Shown here: in pieces, positions 16,887 to 26,131 of the stretch
Layout of the letters: every line of letters begins with the position of its first letter
Numbering within the stretch: position 1 is the stretch's first letter
Assembly: GCF_000708285.2 (NCBI RefSeq)
Contig: NZ_JAUG01000034.1
Coordinates: 1 to 43,093 of the forward strand
DNA: 43,093 bases
Source: Pedobacter borealis DSM 19626
GTDB taxonomy: Bacteria > Bacteroidota > Bacteroidia > Sphingobacteriales > Sphingobacteriaceae
Direction of reading: 5' to 3'
The notes under the pieces: model-generated
What the model was told of the DNA's origin: nothing
The model's database searches: none
The model's input: the letters and a program-made list of their open reading frames with translations, nothing else
Program-made: the position numbers and the translations under genes

Positions 16887-17777
16887 ATGAAATACTATAA
16901 TTCTAATACGATTATTTACCTTGATGGACAGTTCGAAAAAGCTGTAAATAGCAGTACCGACCTTTACGGGCAGTCGCTACACTACGGCTATGCTGCTTTC
17001 GAGGGTATTAGAGCCTATAAAACACACAACGGCAACCGCATTTTCAAAGCCGCGGCCCATTTCGATCGCTTAGAGCATTCTTGCCAGTTGGCAAACATTC
17101 CTTTCCCATGGGATAAACAGGAATTAATTGCAGCAACCTATAAATTACTTCAGTTGAACAAACTGAAAGATGCATATATCCGTCCCCTGGTATTTTGCCA
17201 CCCGAACATGAAATTAAACGAACCGAGTGGGGTTTCGATCTTAATCTGTGCCTGGGAATGGGATGCATATTCTGGTAACAAATTGTTAAAATTAACGGTT
17301 TCTGATTATGAAAGGCCAAACCCAAAATCGATTCCAATGGAGGCGAAATTGAGTGGAAACTATGTTAATTCTATTTTAGCTACTACTGCGGCAAATATTA
17401 AAGGTTATGACGAGGCTTTGCTTTTGGATATGCACGGTTTTGTTGCCGAGGCATCTGGAGCAAACATCTTTCTTGAAAAAGACGGAAAACTGTTTACACC
17501 ATCTTTAGGAAATATTTTACCAGGAATTACACGTGCAACCGTAAAAGAACTTTGCACCGTTCTGGATATAGAATGCATTGAGAAAAAATTAACTACAGAA
17601 GATTTAAAAAATGCCGACAGCGCTTTCTTATGTGGAACAGCAACCGAGATAGCAGGTATAGCATCAATTGATGATATTGTGTATCGCCCGTTGTGGAGAG
17701 AATCTCTCGGTTATACCATACAGCGAGCTTATAAAAACCTGGTACTGGAAAAAGTGAATTACGAAGTGATTATATAG
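16887..17777 (+). CDS. ilvE: Branched-chain amino acid aminotransferase
   Basis: This 296-aa fold-type IV PLP enzyme transfers the amino group of glutamate to the 2-oxo acids of valine, leucine and isoleucine, the last step of all three pathways. Visible features are SLHYGYAAFEGIRAY near residue 30-44, the PLP lysine Lys154 in MEAKLSGNYVNS, and the phosphate-binding loops EASGANIFLE and GITRATVKEL. The length is normal for the family. It is the first structural gene behind attenuator 1 and has a 123-bp spacer to a methyltransferase gene. The spacer holds only dispersed low-complexity sequence. Confidence 0.95.
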   Translation: MKYYNSNTIIYLDGQFEKAVNSSTDLYGQSLHYGYAAFEGIRAYKTHNGNRIFKAAAHFDRLEHSCQLANIPFPWDKQELIAATYKLLQLNKLKDAYIRPLVFCHPNMKLNEPSGVSILICAWEWDAYSGNKLLKLTVSDYERPNPKSIPMEAKLSGNYVNSILATTAANIKGYDEALLLDMHGFVAEASGANIFLEKDGKLFTPSLGNILPGITRATVKELCTVLDIECIEKKLTTEDLKNADSAFLCGTATEIAGIASIDDIVYRPLWRESLGYTIQRAYKNLVLEKVNYEVII

Positions 17778-17900
17778 CGAGAAGCATACTGGCTGATAGT
17801 TAAATAGTTCATTGTTGATGGCCGATTAAGCTATAAACCATCGACTAAAAAACCATCAACCAAAAAGAATTCTAAACAATAAAAAAGTACTTAAAAACAG

Positions 17901-18479
17901 ATGACTGAAGAAATCAATCAACACTTCCCGAAAGCCTACCAGCAAATTAATGGTGCAACAAAAGCATCAGGATTTGACATGGCATCTGATGTGTTGACTT
18001 GCTCTTTGCTCAGAACACTTGCTTCTACCAAGCCTTCAGGTAAATTTCTGGAACTTGGAACAGGAACAGGTTTATCTACTTCCTGGATATTAGATGGTTT
18101 AGATCAAAATAGTACACTTACCTCGATAGATAATGACGCTAAATTTTTAGCGATTGCCAAAACTTTTCTTGGTGAGGATGATCGTTTAACATTAGTTGAT
18201 ACCGATGGTGCGGAATGGATTGAAAAGAATAAAGACAAAAAGTTCGATTATATTTTTGCTGATACCTGGCATGGAAAATATTTGCTTTTAGATGAGGCGA
18301 TATCTATGCTGAATACCGGCGGACTTTACATCATCGATGATATGCTGCCACAATCGAATTGGCCTGATGGCCACCAGGATAAGGCTATAAAATTGATCAA
18401 AGATTTAGAATCCCGTGATGATCTGCACTTAACCAAGCAGGTTTGGGCAACAGGAATCGTGATCGGAGTAAAAAAATAA
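17901..18479 (+). CDS. Class I SAM-dependent O-methyltransferase-like protein
   Basis: This 192-aa protein has the SAM-binding motif I GKFLELGTGTGLSTSWILDG (about residues 48-66), motif II acidic LTSIDNDAK, and FDYIFADTWHGKY with the catalytic-metal region of O-methyltransferase-3-type enzymes. Nothing in it points to a branched-chain amino acid substrate. It lies between ilvE and the second attenuator in the same direction, so it is likely the second gene of the ilvE unit. The substrate is unknown. Confidence 0.8.
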   Translation: MTEEINQHFPKAYQQINGATKASGFDMASDVLTCSLLRTLASTKPSGKFLELGTGTGLSTSWILDGLDQNSTLTSIDNDAKFLAIAKTFLGEDDRLTLVDTDGAEWIEKNKDKKFDYIFADTWHGKYLLLDEAISMLNTGGLYIIDDMLPQSNWPDGHQDKAIKLIKDLESRDDLHLTKQVWATGIVIGVKK

Positions 18480-18517
18480 ATAAGATTAAATAGTTCTTTA
18501 ATTTTTTAAATAGTTAG

Positions 18518-18525
18518 TATGTTTG
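18518..18525 (+). promoter_or_regulatory. -7 promoter element (TATGTTTG) before attenuator 2
   Basis: TATGTTTG matches TAnnTTTG exactly, 16 nt before the second leader ATG. The -33 region is only T-rich. It suggests that ilvD and the genes behind it form their own transcription unit. Confidence 0.5.
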
Positions 18526-18540
18526 TGATTCATCAAAGAC

Positions 18541-18618
18541 ATGAATATAAACACAAACATTATTAGCAACCTAATTATTGTCATTTCTCAAAAGAGAGGT
18601 GGAAATCGTTGCGTATAA
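18541..18618 (+). CDS. Isoleucine-rich leader peptide (attenuator 2)
   Basis: A 25-residue open frame begins MNINTNIISNLIIVISQKR and ends GGNRCV. Eight of its first 15 residues are Ile, Leu or Val. Six of these are Ile, with the dense block at codons 18559-18585. A terminator starts 22 nt after the stop, and the leader overlaps a candidate antiterminator strand. The next gene is ilvD. The layout copies attenuator 1 but the peptide is shorter and biased to isoleucine rather than leucine. Confidence 0.85.
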   Translation: MNINTNIISNLIIVISQKRGGNRCV

Positions 18619-18649
18619 TATTAAAAATATACCATATCGAAACCGCCTC
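18596..18649 (+). promoter_or_regulatory. Antiterminator pairing of attenuator 2
   Basis: GAGGTGG (18596-18602, in the AGA-GGT-GGA codons of the leader) can pair with CCGCCTC (18643-18649, the 5' arm of the terminator) over 7 bp with one G-U pair. TCG/CGA (18606-18608 and 18638-18640) extends it beyond a small internal loop. A ribosome stalled on the Ile codons leaves it free; one at the stop codon would cover it. Confidence 0.65.
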
Positions 18650-18671
18650 CCACAAGAGGCGGTTTTTTTTT
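18641..18671 (+). terminator. Attenuator 2 terminator
   Basis: AACCGCCTC (18641-18649) pairs with GAGGCGGTT (18656-18664) around CCACAA and is followed by nine T. It ends 50 nt before the ilvD start. Confidence 0.93.
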
Positions 18672-18721
18672 GCCTCAAAAAGAAATAATTGAAATACAAC
18701 AGCATACATACAATTTAAACA

Positions 18722-20404
18722 ATGAGCGAATTAAACAAGTACAGTAAAACATTTACACAAGACCCTACACAACCGGCAGCGCAAGCTATGCTTTACGGAA
18801 TCGGATTAACTGATGCTGATATGGCTAAAGCACAGGTCGGTATTGCAAGTATGGGTTACGATGGTAACACCTGCAATATGCACCTTAACGATCTGGCAAA
18901 AGATGTGAAAAAAGGGGTCTGGAATAATGATTTAGTGGGCTTGGTTTTTAATACCATTGGCGTAAGTGATGGGATGAGCAACGGTACAGATGGTATGCGT
19001 TACTCGCTGGTAAGCCGCGATGTAATTGCTGATAGTATCGAAACCATTTGCGGTGGCCAATATTATGATGGAATTATCTCTATCCCTGGCTGTGATAAAA
19101 ACATGCCTGGCGCGATTATGGCCATGGCACGTTTAGATCGTCCTTCAATTATGGTTTATGGTGGTACGATTGCGCCCGGCCATTACAAAGGCGAAGAATT
19201 GAACATCGTTTCAGCTTTCGAAGCTCTGGGGCAGAAAATATGTGGCAACCTTTCTGAGGAAGACTATCAGGGCATCATAAAACATACTTGCCCTGGTGCA
19301 GGTGCTTGTGGAGGGATGTATACTGCAAACACAATGGCATCAGCAATTGAGGCTTTAGGTATGAGTTTGCCTTATTCATCTTCAAACCCAGCAATCAGCG
19401 AGGAGAAAAAACAAGAATGTTTAGATGCGGGTAAATACATCAAAATTTTATTAGAGAAAGATATCAAACCATCTGATATCATGACGAGAAAAGCATTCGA
19501 AAATGCCATTCGTTCTATTATCATTTTAGGTGGCAGTACGAATGCAGTATTACATTTTATTGCAATGGGCAAAGCTATCGGTATCGAAATCTCTCAGGAT
19601 GATTTCCAGCGCATGAGTGATGTAACACCGGTACTTGCCGATTTCAAACCTAGTGGAAAATACTTAATGCAGGATTTACATCAATATGGAGGTATCCCGG
19701 CAGTATTGAAATATTTATTAAACGAGGGTTTATTACATGGAGATTGTTTAACTGTTACCGGAAAAACCATGGCTGAGAATTTAGCCGATGTAAAATCGGT
19801 TATGGATTATGATCAAAAAATCATCCAGAAACTAAGTGAGCCGATTAAAGCCACTGGTCACCTACAGATTCTTTACGGAAACCTGGCTGAAAAAGGTTCT
19901 GTTGCAAAAATAAGTGGAAAAGAAGGTGAGAAATTTGAAGGCCCTGCACGTGTATTCGACGGCGAACACGATTTAATTGCCGGAATTTCAAGCGGACGTG
20001 TTCAACCTGGCGATGTAATCGTAATTAAAAATTCAGGTCCGGTAGGTGCGCCAGGTATGCCAGAAATGTTAAAACCAACTTCAGCAATTATTGGTGCTGG
20101 TTTAGGCAAATCAGTGGCTTTAATTACCGACGGACGTTTCTCTGGTGGTACGCATGGATTTGTGGTTGGTCACATTACACCTGAATCTTACAAAGGTGGT
20201 TTAATAGGCTTGGTAGAAGATGAAGACCGGATTTTGATCGATGCGGTAAACAACATCATTAGCTTACAGGTAAGTGACGAAGTGATTGCAGCGCGTAGAA
20301 AAAACTATGTACAACCAGCATTAAAAGTAACAAAAGGTGTTTTATATAAATATGCTAAAACCGTTTCAGACGCAGCTAGTGGTTGCGTAACTGACGAATA
20401 CTAA
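18722..20404 (+). CDS. ilvD: Dihydroxy-acid dehydratase
   Basis: This 560-aa iron-sulfur enzyme dehydrates 2,3-dihydroxy-isovalerate and -methylvalerate to the 2-oxo acids, the third step of the valine and isoleucine pathway. IlvD/Edd-family cluster ligands are visible as Cys51 ([11 protein letters not shown]), Cys124 ([10 protein letters not shown]) and Cys196 ([16 protein letters not shown]). The C-terminal [17 protein letters not shown] block also fits. The length is normal. It is the first gene behind attenuator 2, 50 nt past its terminator. Confidence 0.96.
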   Translation: MSELNKYSKTFTQDPTQPAAQAMLYGIGLTDADMAKAQVGIASMGYDGNTCNMHLNDLAKDVKKGVWNNDLVGLVFNTIGVSDGMSNGTDGMRYSLVSRDVIADSIETICGGQYYDGIISIPGCDKNMPGAIMAMARLDRPSIMVYGGTIAPGHYKGEELNIVSAFEALGQKICGNLSEEDYQGIIKHTCPGAGACGGMYTANTMASAIEALGMSLPYSSSNPAISEEKKQECLDAGKYIKILLEKDIKPSDIMTRKAFENAIRSIIILGGSTNAVLHFIAMGKAIGIEISQDDFQRMSDVTPVLADFKPSGKYLMQDLHQYGGIPAVLKYLLNEGLLHGDCLTVTGKTMAENLADVKSVMDYDQKIIQKLSEPIKATGHLQILYGNLAEKGSVAKISGKEGEKFEGPARVFDGEHDLIAGISSGRVQPGDVIVIKNSGPVGAPGMPEMLKPTSAIIGAGLGKSVALITDGRFSGGTHGFVVGHITPESYKGGLIGLVEDEDRILIDAVNNIISLQVSDEVIAARRKNYVQPALKVTKGVLYKYAKTVSDAASGCVTDEY

Positions 20405-20452
20405 AATCAAAAAATCATCCCCCAGATTAATTGATTACTAATAAAATAAATT

Positions 20453-21043
20453 ATGCAAATAATTAAAAGTATTCAGAATAGGATTTATGAAATCCGGGGA
20501 GAAAGAGTAATGCTGGATTTCGATTTGGCATCGCTTTATGAAGTTGAAACGAAGGCACTGAATCAGGCGGTAAAACGTAACATAAAGCGTTTTCCAGAAG
20601 ATTTTATGTTTCAGTTAACTTCTACTGAGTTTGAAGAGATAAGACTTCAGATTGATGCAAGTAATCAAGGTACATCATCACAAATTGTGATGACAGGCGG
20701 AACCAACTTGAAGTCACAAATTGTGACTTCAAGTTGGGGAGGTACTCGAAAATTGCCTTATGCCTTTACAGAGCAAGGGGTTGCCATGTTGAGTGGCGTT
20801 TTGAAAAGTGATAAGGCAATTAACATGAATATTGCCATTATGAGAGCCTTTGTTGACGTTCGGAAAATTTTGCTGAAGCAAAGCAACCTTAATGAACAGT
20901 TAACAGAAATTAAAGAACGGATTGGTGAACATGATGTTCAGCTCAACGAGCTGTATGATGCAATGGAAAACTTAATAGACGAGAAAATTGCTCAATTAAA
21001 ATGGAACGACAGACAAAGAATTGGGTTTAAAATTAAAGAATAG
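20453..21043 (+). CDS. ORF6N domain protein (phage antirepressor-type) inside the ilv cluster
   Basis: This 196-aa protein has an ORF6N domain in the first 60 residues (IYEIRGERVMLDFDLASLYE, followed by TKALNQAVKRNIKRFPEDF). The family hallmark WGGTRKLPYAFTEQGVAMLS follows at about 98-117. A charged C-terminal coiled-coil region comes last (LNEQLTEIKERIGEHDVQLN). ORF6N is a DNA-binding domain found in phage antirepressors and related proteins. It is inserted between ilvD and ilvB, 49 nt and 21 nt from its neighbours, and is presumably cotranscribed with them. No other phage genes are nearby, so it is a solitary gene. The linker codes for two near-repeats of SQIV that form DNA palindromes. Confidence 0.85.
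   Translation: MQIIKSIQNRIYEIRGERVMLDFDLASLYEVETKALNQAVKRNIKRFPEDFMFQLTSTEFEEIRLQIDASNQGTSSQIVMTGGTNLKSQIVTSSWGGTRKLPYAFTEQGVAMLSGVLKSDKAINMNIAIMRAFVDVRKILLKQSNLNEQLTEIKERIGEHDVQLNELYDAMENLIDEKIAQLKWNDRQRIGFKIKE
20676..20737. repeat. Two palindromes within the ORF6N gene
   Basis: CATCACAAATTGTGATG (20676-20692) and a perfect 35-nt palindrome (20703-20737; 17-nt arms around a central A) share the core TCACAAATTGTGA. They lie in the linker-coding part of the ORF6N gene. They may be an operator for its own product, or the result of local duplication. Confidence 0.8.
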
Positions 21044-21064
21044 TAGAATCGCAAAAACATAACT

Positions 21065-22816
21065 ATGGAAACTGCACAAGATACAATACAACAAAACGAG
21101 GCGAAAGCAGAAACCTCAAAAACCTTATTCAAAGGAACAGGCTCGCAAGTTTTGTTGAATGGATTAATTGAAGAAGGTGTAACCACCATTTTCGGTTATC
21201 CGGGAGGAGCAATCATGCCTATTTATGATGCTCTTTATGATTATGCTGATAAATTAGAACACATCTTGGTTCGCCATGAGCAAGGTGGTATCCACGCCGC
21301 TCAGGGTTTTGCAAGAGCAAGCGGCGAAGTTGGTGTTGTTTTCGCAACCAGCGGGCCAGGTGCAACCAATTTGGTTACTGGCTTGGCAGATGCGCAAATC
21401 GATAGTACGCCATTGGTTTGTATCACCGGACAGGTTTTCGCCCACCTATTGGGAACGGATGCTTTTCAGGAAACTGATGTGATTAACATTACTACTCCAG
21501 TTACAAAATGGAACTATCAGGTTACTGATGCCAAAGAAATTCAAGAGGTATTGGCTAAAGCTTTTTATATCGCTAAAAGTGGCAGACCAGGTCCTGTTTT
21601 AATCGATATTACCAAAAATGCACAATTACAATTGGAGGAATTTCCTGAATATGTAAAGTGCAACCACATCCGCAGTTATCGCCCGAAGCCAAAAGTTAGG
21701 ATCGAATATATCGAGCAGGCAGCCGAATTAATCAATTCAGCAAAAAAACCTTTCATTTTATTTGGACAAGGTGTTATTTTGGGTAAAGCTGAAGAAGAAT
21801 TCAAAGCTTTTATCAATAAATCAGGAATCCCTGCTGCATGGACCATTATGGGCGAGGGTGCTATTCCAACTTCACACCCGCTAAATGTAGGTATGTTAGG
21901 GATGCACGGTAATTACGGCCCAAACGTATTAACCAACGAAGCTGATGTAATTATTGCCATCGGTATGCGTTTTGATGACCGTGTAACCGGTCGTTTAGAT
22001 AAATATGCTAAACAAGCTAAAGTGGTGCATTTAGATATCGACCCTGCCGAAATTGATAAAAATGTTAAGGCAGAAGTTGGTGTTTGGGGCGACTGTAAAG
22101 AAACTTTACCCCTATTAACCAATTTAGTTAACGAAAACAAACACGAAGATTGGTTAGCTAAGTTCAGACAATATAACCAGGAGGAAATAGATCAAGTCAT
22201 TACTCCAGAGCTTTATCCAACTGGTGATGAAATGACCATGGGCGAAGTATTGCGCAACATCAACGAGATCTGTGGTGGTGATGCCGTAATCGTTACCGAT
22301 GTTGGTCAGCACCAAATGGTAGCCTGTCGTTATGCTAAATTTAACAATACCCGCAGCAACATTACTTCTGGTGGTTTAGGTACAATGGGCTTTGGTTTAC
22401 CAGCAGCAATTGGCGCTAAATATGGTGCACCTGATAAAACCGTTATCGCTATTATCGGTGATGGTGGTTTCCAGATGACGCCTCAGGAATTGGGTACCAT
22501 TATGCAGTTTGGCGCAGCAGTAAAAATTCTGATCTTGAACAACCGCTTTTTAGGTATGGTTCGCCAATGGCAACAACTGTTTCATGATAAACGTTATTCT
22601 TTCGTGAATATCACCAGTCCTGACTTTGTTGCTTTAGCAAAATCGTATTATATCGAAGCGGGCAAAGTTGATGAGCGTGCAAACTTAAGACAGGCATTAG
22701 AAACCATGATCAACCACGAAGGTTCTTACCTATTAGAAGTTATGGTAGGCAGAGAAAATAATGTTTTCCCTATGGTTCCTCAAGGAATGAGTGTAAGCGA
22801 AATCAGGTTGAAGTAG
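21065..22816 (+). CDS. ilvB: Acetolactate synthase large (catalytic) subunit
   Basis: This 583-aa thiamine-diphosphate enzyme condenses two pyruvates, or pyruvate and 2-oxobutyrate, in the first common step. The TPP-activating Glu72 lies in VRHEQGGIHAAQGFARASG. The FAD region includes LGMHGNYGPNVL and IGMRFDDRVTGR. The TPP/Mg motif is IIGDGGFQMTPQEL plus LNNRFLGMVRQW. An N-terminal extension of about 20 residues precedes the conserved fold. It forms a complex with IlvN, encoded 90 nt downstream. It follows the ORF6N gene with a 21-nt gap. Confidence 0.97.
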   Translation: METAQDTIQQNEAKAETSKTLFKGTGSQVLLNGLIEEGVTTIFGYPGGAIMPIYDALYDYADKLEHILVRHEQGGIHAAQGFARASGEVGVVFATSGPGATNLVTGLADAQIDSTPLVCITGQVFAHLLGTDAFQETDVINITTPVTKWNYQVTDAKEIQEVLAKAFYIAKSGRPGPVLIDITKNAQLQLEEFPEYVKCNHIRSYRPKPKVRIEYIEQAAELINSAKKPFILFGQGVILGKAEEEFKAFINKSGIPAAWTIMGEGAIPTSHPLNVGMLGMHGNYGPNVLTNEADVIIAIGMRFDDRVTGRLDKYAKQAKVVHLDIDPAEIDKNVKAEVGVWGDCKETLPLLTNLVNENKHEDWLAKFRQYNQEEIDQVITPELYPTGDEMTMGEVLRNINEICGGDAVIVTDVGQHQMVACRYAKFNNTRSNITSGGLGTMGFGLPAAIGAKYGAPDKTVIAIIGDGGFQMTPQELGTIMQFGAAVKILILNNRFLGMVRQWQQLFHDKRYSFVNITSPDFVALAKSYYIEAGKVDERANLRQALETMINHEGSYLLEVMVGRENNVFPMVPQGMSVSEIRLK

Positions 22817-22906
22817 GCTGAAAGATTAAAGCAGAAAGACTAAAGCGAAAAATAGCATAAACAAAACCTTCGTGGCCTTTGTGCCTTGGTGGTAAAAATT
22901 TTGGAC

Positions 22907-23545
22907 ATGAGTACTGAAAATACAATAGAACATAAAATAGATAAAGCCGATTTAGACGGAAAGCAGGAATACACCATTACGGTTTATGCCGAAAACCGCA
23001 TTGGTTTACTCAACAGGATTGCGATTATTTTCTCGAAAAGAAAAATCAATATCGAAAGTTTAAACAGTTCCGCATCAGAAATTGAAGGAATACACCGTTT
23101 CAACATCGTCATCCACGAAGGTTACGAAGTAGTGAGAAAGCTTGCCCGTCAAATAGAAAAGCAGATTGAGGTATTGAAAGTTTATTTCAACACCAACGAA
23201 GAAATTATCTGGCAGGAATTGGCGCTTTACAAAGTTTCTACAGATGAAATTGCAGAAAAAGTAACCGTAGAGCGTTTATTAAGACAATACGGCGCGAGTG
23301 CGGTAGTGATCCGTAAAGATTATACCGTTTTTGCAGTAACTGGTCACCGCGAAGAAACTGATGCTTTGGTAAAAGCTTTAGAACCTTACGAACTAATTGA
23401 ATTTGTGAGATCTGCAAGAGTAGCCATTATTAAAGACAGTGCAGGTTTCCATGAAAAACTAAAGGAATTCGAAGCTTTCGAACCTGGTGAAGAATTAGTA
23501 GAAAACGAGTTTTTAGAAAAAGGCGGAAAGATTTTTACGATGTAG
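22907..23545 (+). CDS. ilvN: Acetolactate synthase small (regulatory) subunit
   Basis: This 212-aa protein has an ACT domain at about 20-95 (EYTITVYAENRIGLLNRIAI, then NIESLNSSASEIEGIHRFNI) that binds valine for feedback inhibition. A C-terminal ALS_ss_C-like domain follows (TVERLLRQYGASAVVIRKDY). At 212 aa it is longer than the roughly 160-aa enterobacterial subunit. I start it at 22907 (MSTENTIEHKI) because the seven codons before that come from a dispersed 'gtggcctttgtgccttggtgg' type repeat. It is 90 nt after ilvB. The valine site itself is not testable by eye. Confidence 0.93.
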   Translation: MSTENTIEHKIDKADLDGKQEYTITVYAENRIGLLNRIAIIFSKRKINIESLNSSASEIEGIHRFNIVIHEGYEVVRKLARQIEKQIEVLKVYFNTNEEIIWQELALYKVSTDEIAEKVTVERLLRQYGASAVVIRKDYTVFAVTGHREETDALVKALEPYELIEFVRSARVAIIKDSAGFHEKLKEFEAFEPGEELVENEFLEKGGKIFTM

Positions 23546-23560
23546 GGTCTACAACAAATC

Positions 23561-23592
23561 CGTCATTGCGAGGAGGAACGACGAAGCAATCT
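23561..23592. repeat. Dispersed repeat, REP-like variant
   Basis: CGTCATTGCGAGGAGGAACG followed by ACGAAGCAATCT. The ends (ATTGC...GCAAT) are inverted. It is the GCGAGG-type relative of the CGTCATGCTGA repeats and lies just past the ilvN stop. Confidence 0.6.
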
Positions 23593-23700
23593 TTAAGAAA
23601 AATCGGGAACATGAAATGCAATAAAGTGATACCGATTATAATAAAGTAATTAACCGAAGCTGAAAAACAAAACGATAAGTAGATAGATACAAATTATAAT

Positions 23701-24165
23701 ATGATGAACGAGGTATTTGATTTTATAATAAACTCACGCAAGGCATTTATTAAGTTGATAGGTGATTTAACAATCGAAGAATTAAATAAAATTCCGGATG
23801 GTTACAACAATAACATTATCTGGAATTTTGGCCATGTTGTAGTGAGCACGCAAACGCTTTGTTATGTTCGTACAGGTGTATTGCAAGATGCAACCTCGGT
23901 AAAATTTAACGAGTATTATAAAAAAGATACGAAGCCAACTTACACCGTAACAGAAGAAGAAGTAGCTGAATTGAAAACCATCGCGTTAGAAAGCATTGAA
24001 AAAATAAAGGAAGATTATACAAATGGAAAATTTTCAAACATCACTCCTTTTACAACAGCTACCTATGGCGTACAGATGAACAGCATTGAAGAAATTCTGA
24101 TCACAACTATTGGTCATGATAATGTACACCAAGGTTATGCATGGGCACTGAAAAGACAGATATAA
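23701..24165 (+). CDS. DinB-family putative metalloprotein
   Basis: This 154-aa protein has a four-helix DinB/YfiT-like bundle. The putative metal-binding histidines are His45 (IIWNFGHVVVS) and His139/His143 (TTIGHDNVHQGYAW). DinB-type proteins are usually metal-dependent hydrolases or thiol transferases of unknown substrate. It sits between ilvN and ilvC with large repeat-filled spacers on each side and has no evident link to the pathway. Met1 or Met2 (23704) could be the start. Confidence 0.75.
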   Translation: MMNEVFDFIINSRKAFIKLIGDLTIEELNKIPDGYNNNIIWNFGHVVVSTQTLCYVRTGVLQDATSVKFNEYYKKDTKPTYTVTEEEVAELKTIALESIEKIKEDYTNGKFSNITPFTTATYGVQMNSIEEILITTIGHDNVHQGYAWALKRQI

Positions 24166-24540
24166 AAAGATGTGAGGCGGATGAGGGTTTTGAAAAACAG
24201 ACCCAACTAAAATAAACCCGATAGCAGTAAAAATTTTAGACTGTCATGCTGAGCGTAATCGAAGCACAGCCTAATTTAACGAATAGCGGGACTGAAACAA
24301 CCGAAAAGCACAGGAACCTGCTTTTCAAATAAAAATCGGTGAAATCACTTCATCTGTGAAATCAAACCGAAGGAAAAAATGTTTCGTGAGAATACGAACC
24401 ATGGCAAAAAAGGATGATGTAAGATAGATGAGATATGAACCGATAATAAAAAAATCAGTGTAATCACTTCATCTGTAATCAACCCGAAGGAAAAAAGAAT
24501 ATATAACGATAATTAAATAGAAATTAACCAATAAAAAACA
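24166..24540. other. 375-bp repeat-filled spacer before ilvC
   Basis: No gene. A REP-like motif CTGTCATGCTGAGCGTAATC starts at 24241. An imperfect 50-nt direct repeat occurs at 24331-24380 and 24449-24496 (shared core AATCACTTCATCTGT and CCGAAGGAAAAAA). No promoter consensus or terminator stands out. Confidence 0.6.
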
Positions 24541-26022
24541 ATGGCAAATTATTTTAACACATTACCTCTTAGAGAAAAATTAAACCAATTAGGTGTTTGC
24601 GACTTCATGGACAGTTCTGAATTTTTAGATGGCGTTAGCGCATTAAAAGGTAAAAAACTGGTAATTGTAGGTTGTGGCGCACAAGGCTTAAACCAAGGTT
24701 TAAATTTAAGAGATAGTGGTTTAGATGTAAGCTACACTTTACGTAAGGAAGCAATTGAAGGCAAACGCGATTCGTGGAAAAATGCAACTGAAAACAATTT
24801 TACAGTTGGCACTTACGAAGAGCTGATTCCAAATGCAGATGTAGTAATTAACCTTACTCCAGATAAGCAACACACCGCTGTTGTAAATGCAATTATGCCT
24901 TTAATGAAAGAAGGAGCTACTTTGTTATATTCTCACGGTTTCAATATCGTTGAAGAAGGCATGCAGATCCGTAAAGATTTAACCGTTATTATGGTTGCGC
25001 CTAAATGCCCAGGTAGCGAAGTTAGAGCAGAATATGTTCGTGGTTTTGGTGTTCCTACCTTAATTGCAGTTCACCCTGAAAACGATCCTCAAGGTAAAGG
25101 ATTGGCACAGGCAAAAGCATATTGCGCTGGTACAGGCGGTCACAGAGCTGGTGTATTAAAATCATCTTTCGTAGCTGAAGTAAAATCAGATTTAATGGGC
25201 GAGCAAACCATCCTTTGTGGTTTATTGCAAACAGGTTCTATCCTATCTTTCGATAAAATGGTAGAAAAAGGAATCGATGCAGGTTATGCTTCTAAATTGG
25301 TTCAATATGGTGTTGAGGTAATTACCGAAGCCTTAAAACAAGGTGGTATTACGGCCATGATGGACAGATTAAGCAATGTGGCTAAAATCAAAGCCTTCGA
25401 AATTTCGGAAGAATTGAAAGACATTATGCGTCCATTATTCCAAAAACACCAGGATGATATTATGAGTGGCGAATTTAGCCGTATCATGATGGAAGATTGG
25501 GCAAATGGTGATAAAAACCTATTGGCTTGGAGAGCTGAAACTGGCGAAACCGCTTTCGAAAAAACGCCTGCTGGTGATGTTAAAATCGGTGAGCAAGAAT
25601 ATTTCGATAACTATACTTTAATGGTGGCTTTTGTTCGCGCTGGTGTTGAATTGGCTTTCGAAACCATGGTACAGGCAGGTATCAAACCAGAGTCGGCTTA
25701 CTACGAATCGTTACACGAAACACCACTTATTGCCAACACCATTGCACGTAAGAAATTGTTCGAAATGAACCGTGTTATTTCTGATACTGCTGAATACGGT
25801 TGTTATTTGTTCGATCAGGCTTGTAAACCGCTTTTGGGCGATTTCATGAAAAAAGTAGATACTGATCTAGTTGGTAAAAACTTCAATGAAGGTAAGGATG
25901 GCGCTGTTGATAACAGACAATTAATCGATATCAACGAGGCTATCCGTTCTCACCAGGTAGAACAAATTGGAGCAACTTTGCGTAAAGCAATGACTGCAAT
26001 GAAAGCGATTAAAACAGCATAA
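24541..26022 (+). CDS. ilvC: Ketol-acid reductoisomerase, class II (long form)
   Basis: This 493-aa enzyme isomerises and reduces acetolactate and acetohydroxybutyrate with NADPH and Mg2+. The Rossmann motif [13 protein letters not shown] is at residues 42-53 and [14 protein letters not shown] follows. The extra C-terminal domain ([40 protein letters not shown]) makes it the long, E. coli-like class II type rather than the 330-aa class I type. The stop codon lies at the edge of a C-rich repeat, and a hairpin-forming repeat separates it from leuC. Confidence 0.97.
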   Translation: MANYFNTLPLREKLNQLGVCDFMDSSEFLDGVSALKGKKLVIVGCGAQGLNQGLNLRDSGLDVSYTLRKEAIEGKRDSWKNATENNFTVGTYEELIPNADVVINLTPDKQHTAVVNAIMPLMKEGATLLYSHGFNIVEEGMQIRKDLTVIMVAPKCPGSEVRAEYVRGFGVPTLIAVHPENDPQGKGLAQAKAYCAGTGGHRAGVLKSSFVAEVKSDLMGEQTILCGLLQTGSILSFDKMVEKGIDAGYASKLVQYGVEVITEALKQGGITAMMDRLSNVAKIKAFEISEELKDIMRPLFQKHQDDIMSGEFSRIMMEDWANGDKNLLAWRAETGETAFEKTPAGDVKIGEQEYFDNYTLMVAFVRAGVELAFETMVQAGIKPESAYYESLHETPLIANTIARKKLFEMNRVISDTAEYGCYLFDQACKPLLGDFMKKVDTDLVGKNFNEGKDGAVDNRQLIDINEAIRSHQVEQIGATLRKAMTAMKAIKTA

Positions 26023-26129
26023 CCTCACCCCAAAATCCCCTCTCCTAAAAAGAGAGGGGACTTTGGACAGGTCTTATAAAAATAAATAATTACAAACTTA
26101 AATTCCCCCTTTAGGGGGCTAGGGGGTTA
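26020..26129. repeat. C-rich dispersed repeats between ilvC and leuC
   Basis: Starting with the ilvC stop (TAACCTCACCCC) the spacer holds CCCCTCTC-loop-GAGAGGGG (26037-26060) and CCCCCTTTAGGGGGCTAGG (from 26105) ending two bases before leuC. Related sequences occur at 27534, 27602, 32529 and 38911. Confidence 0.7.
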
Positions 26130-26131
26130 AA

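Noticed and set aside
20453..21043. Prophage inside the ilv cluster.
   Set aside because: Only the ORF6N gene is phage-like; no integrase, capsid or other phage gene is present.
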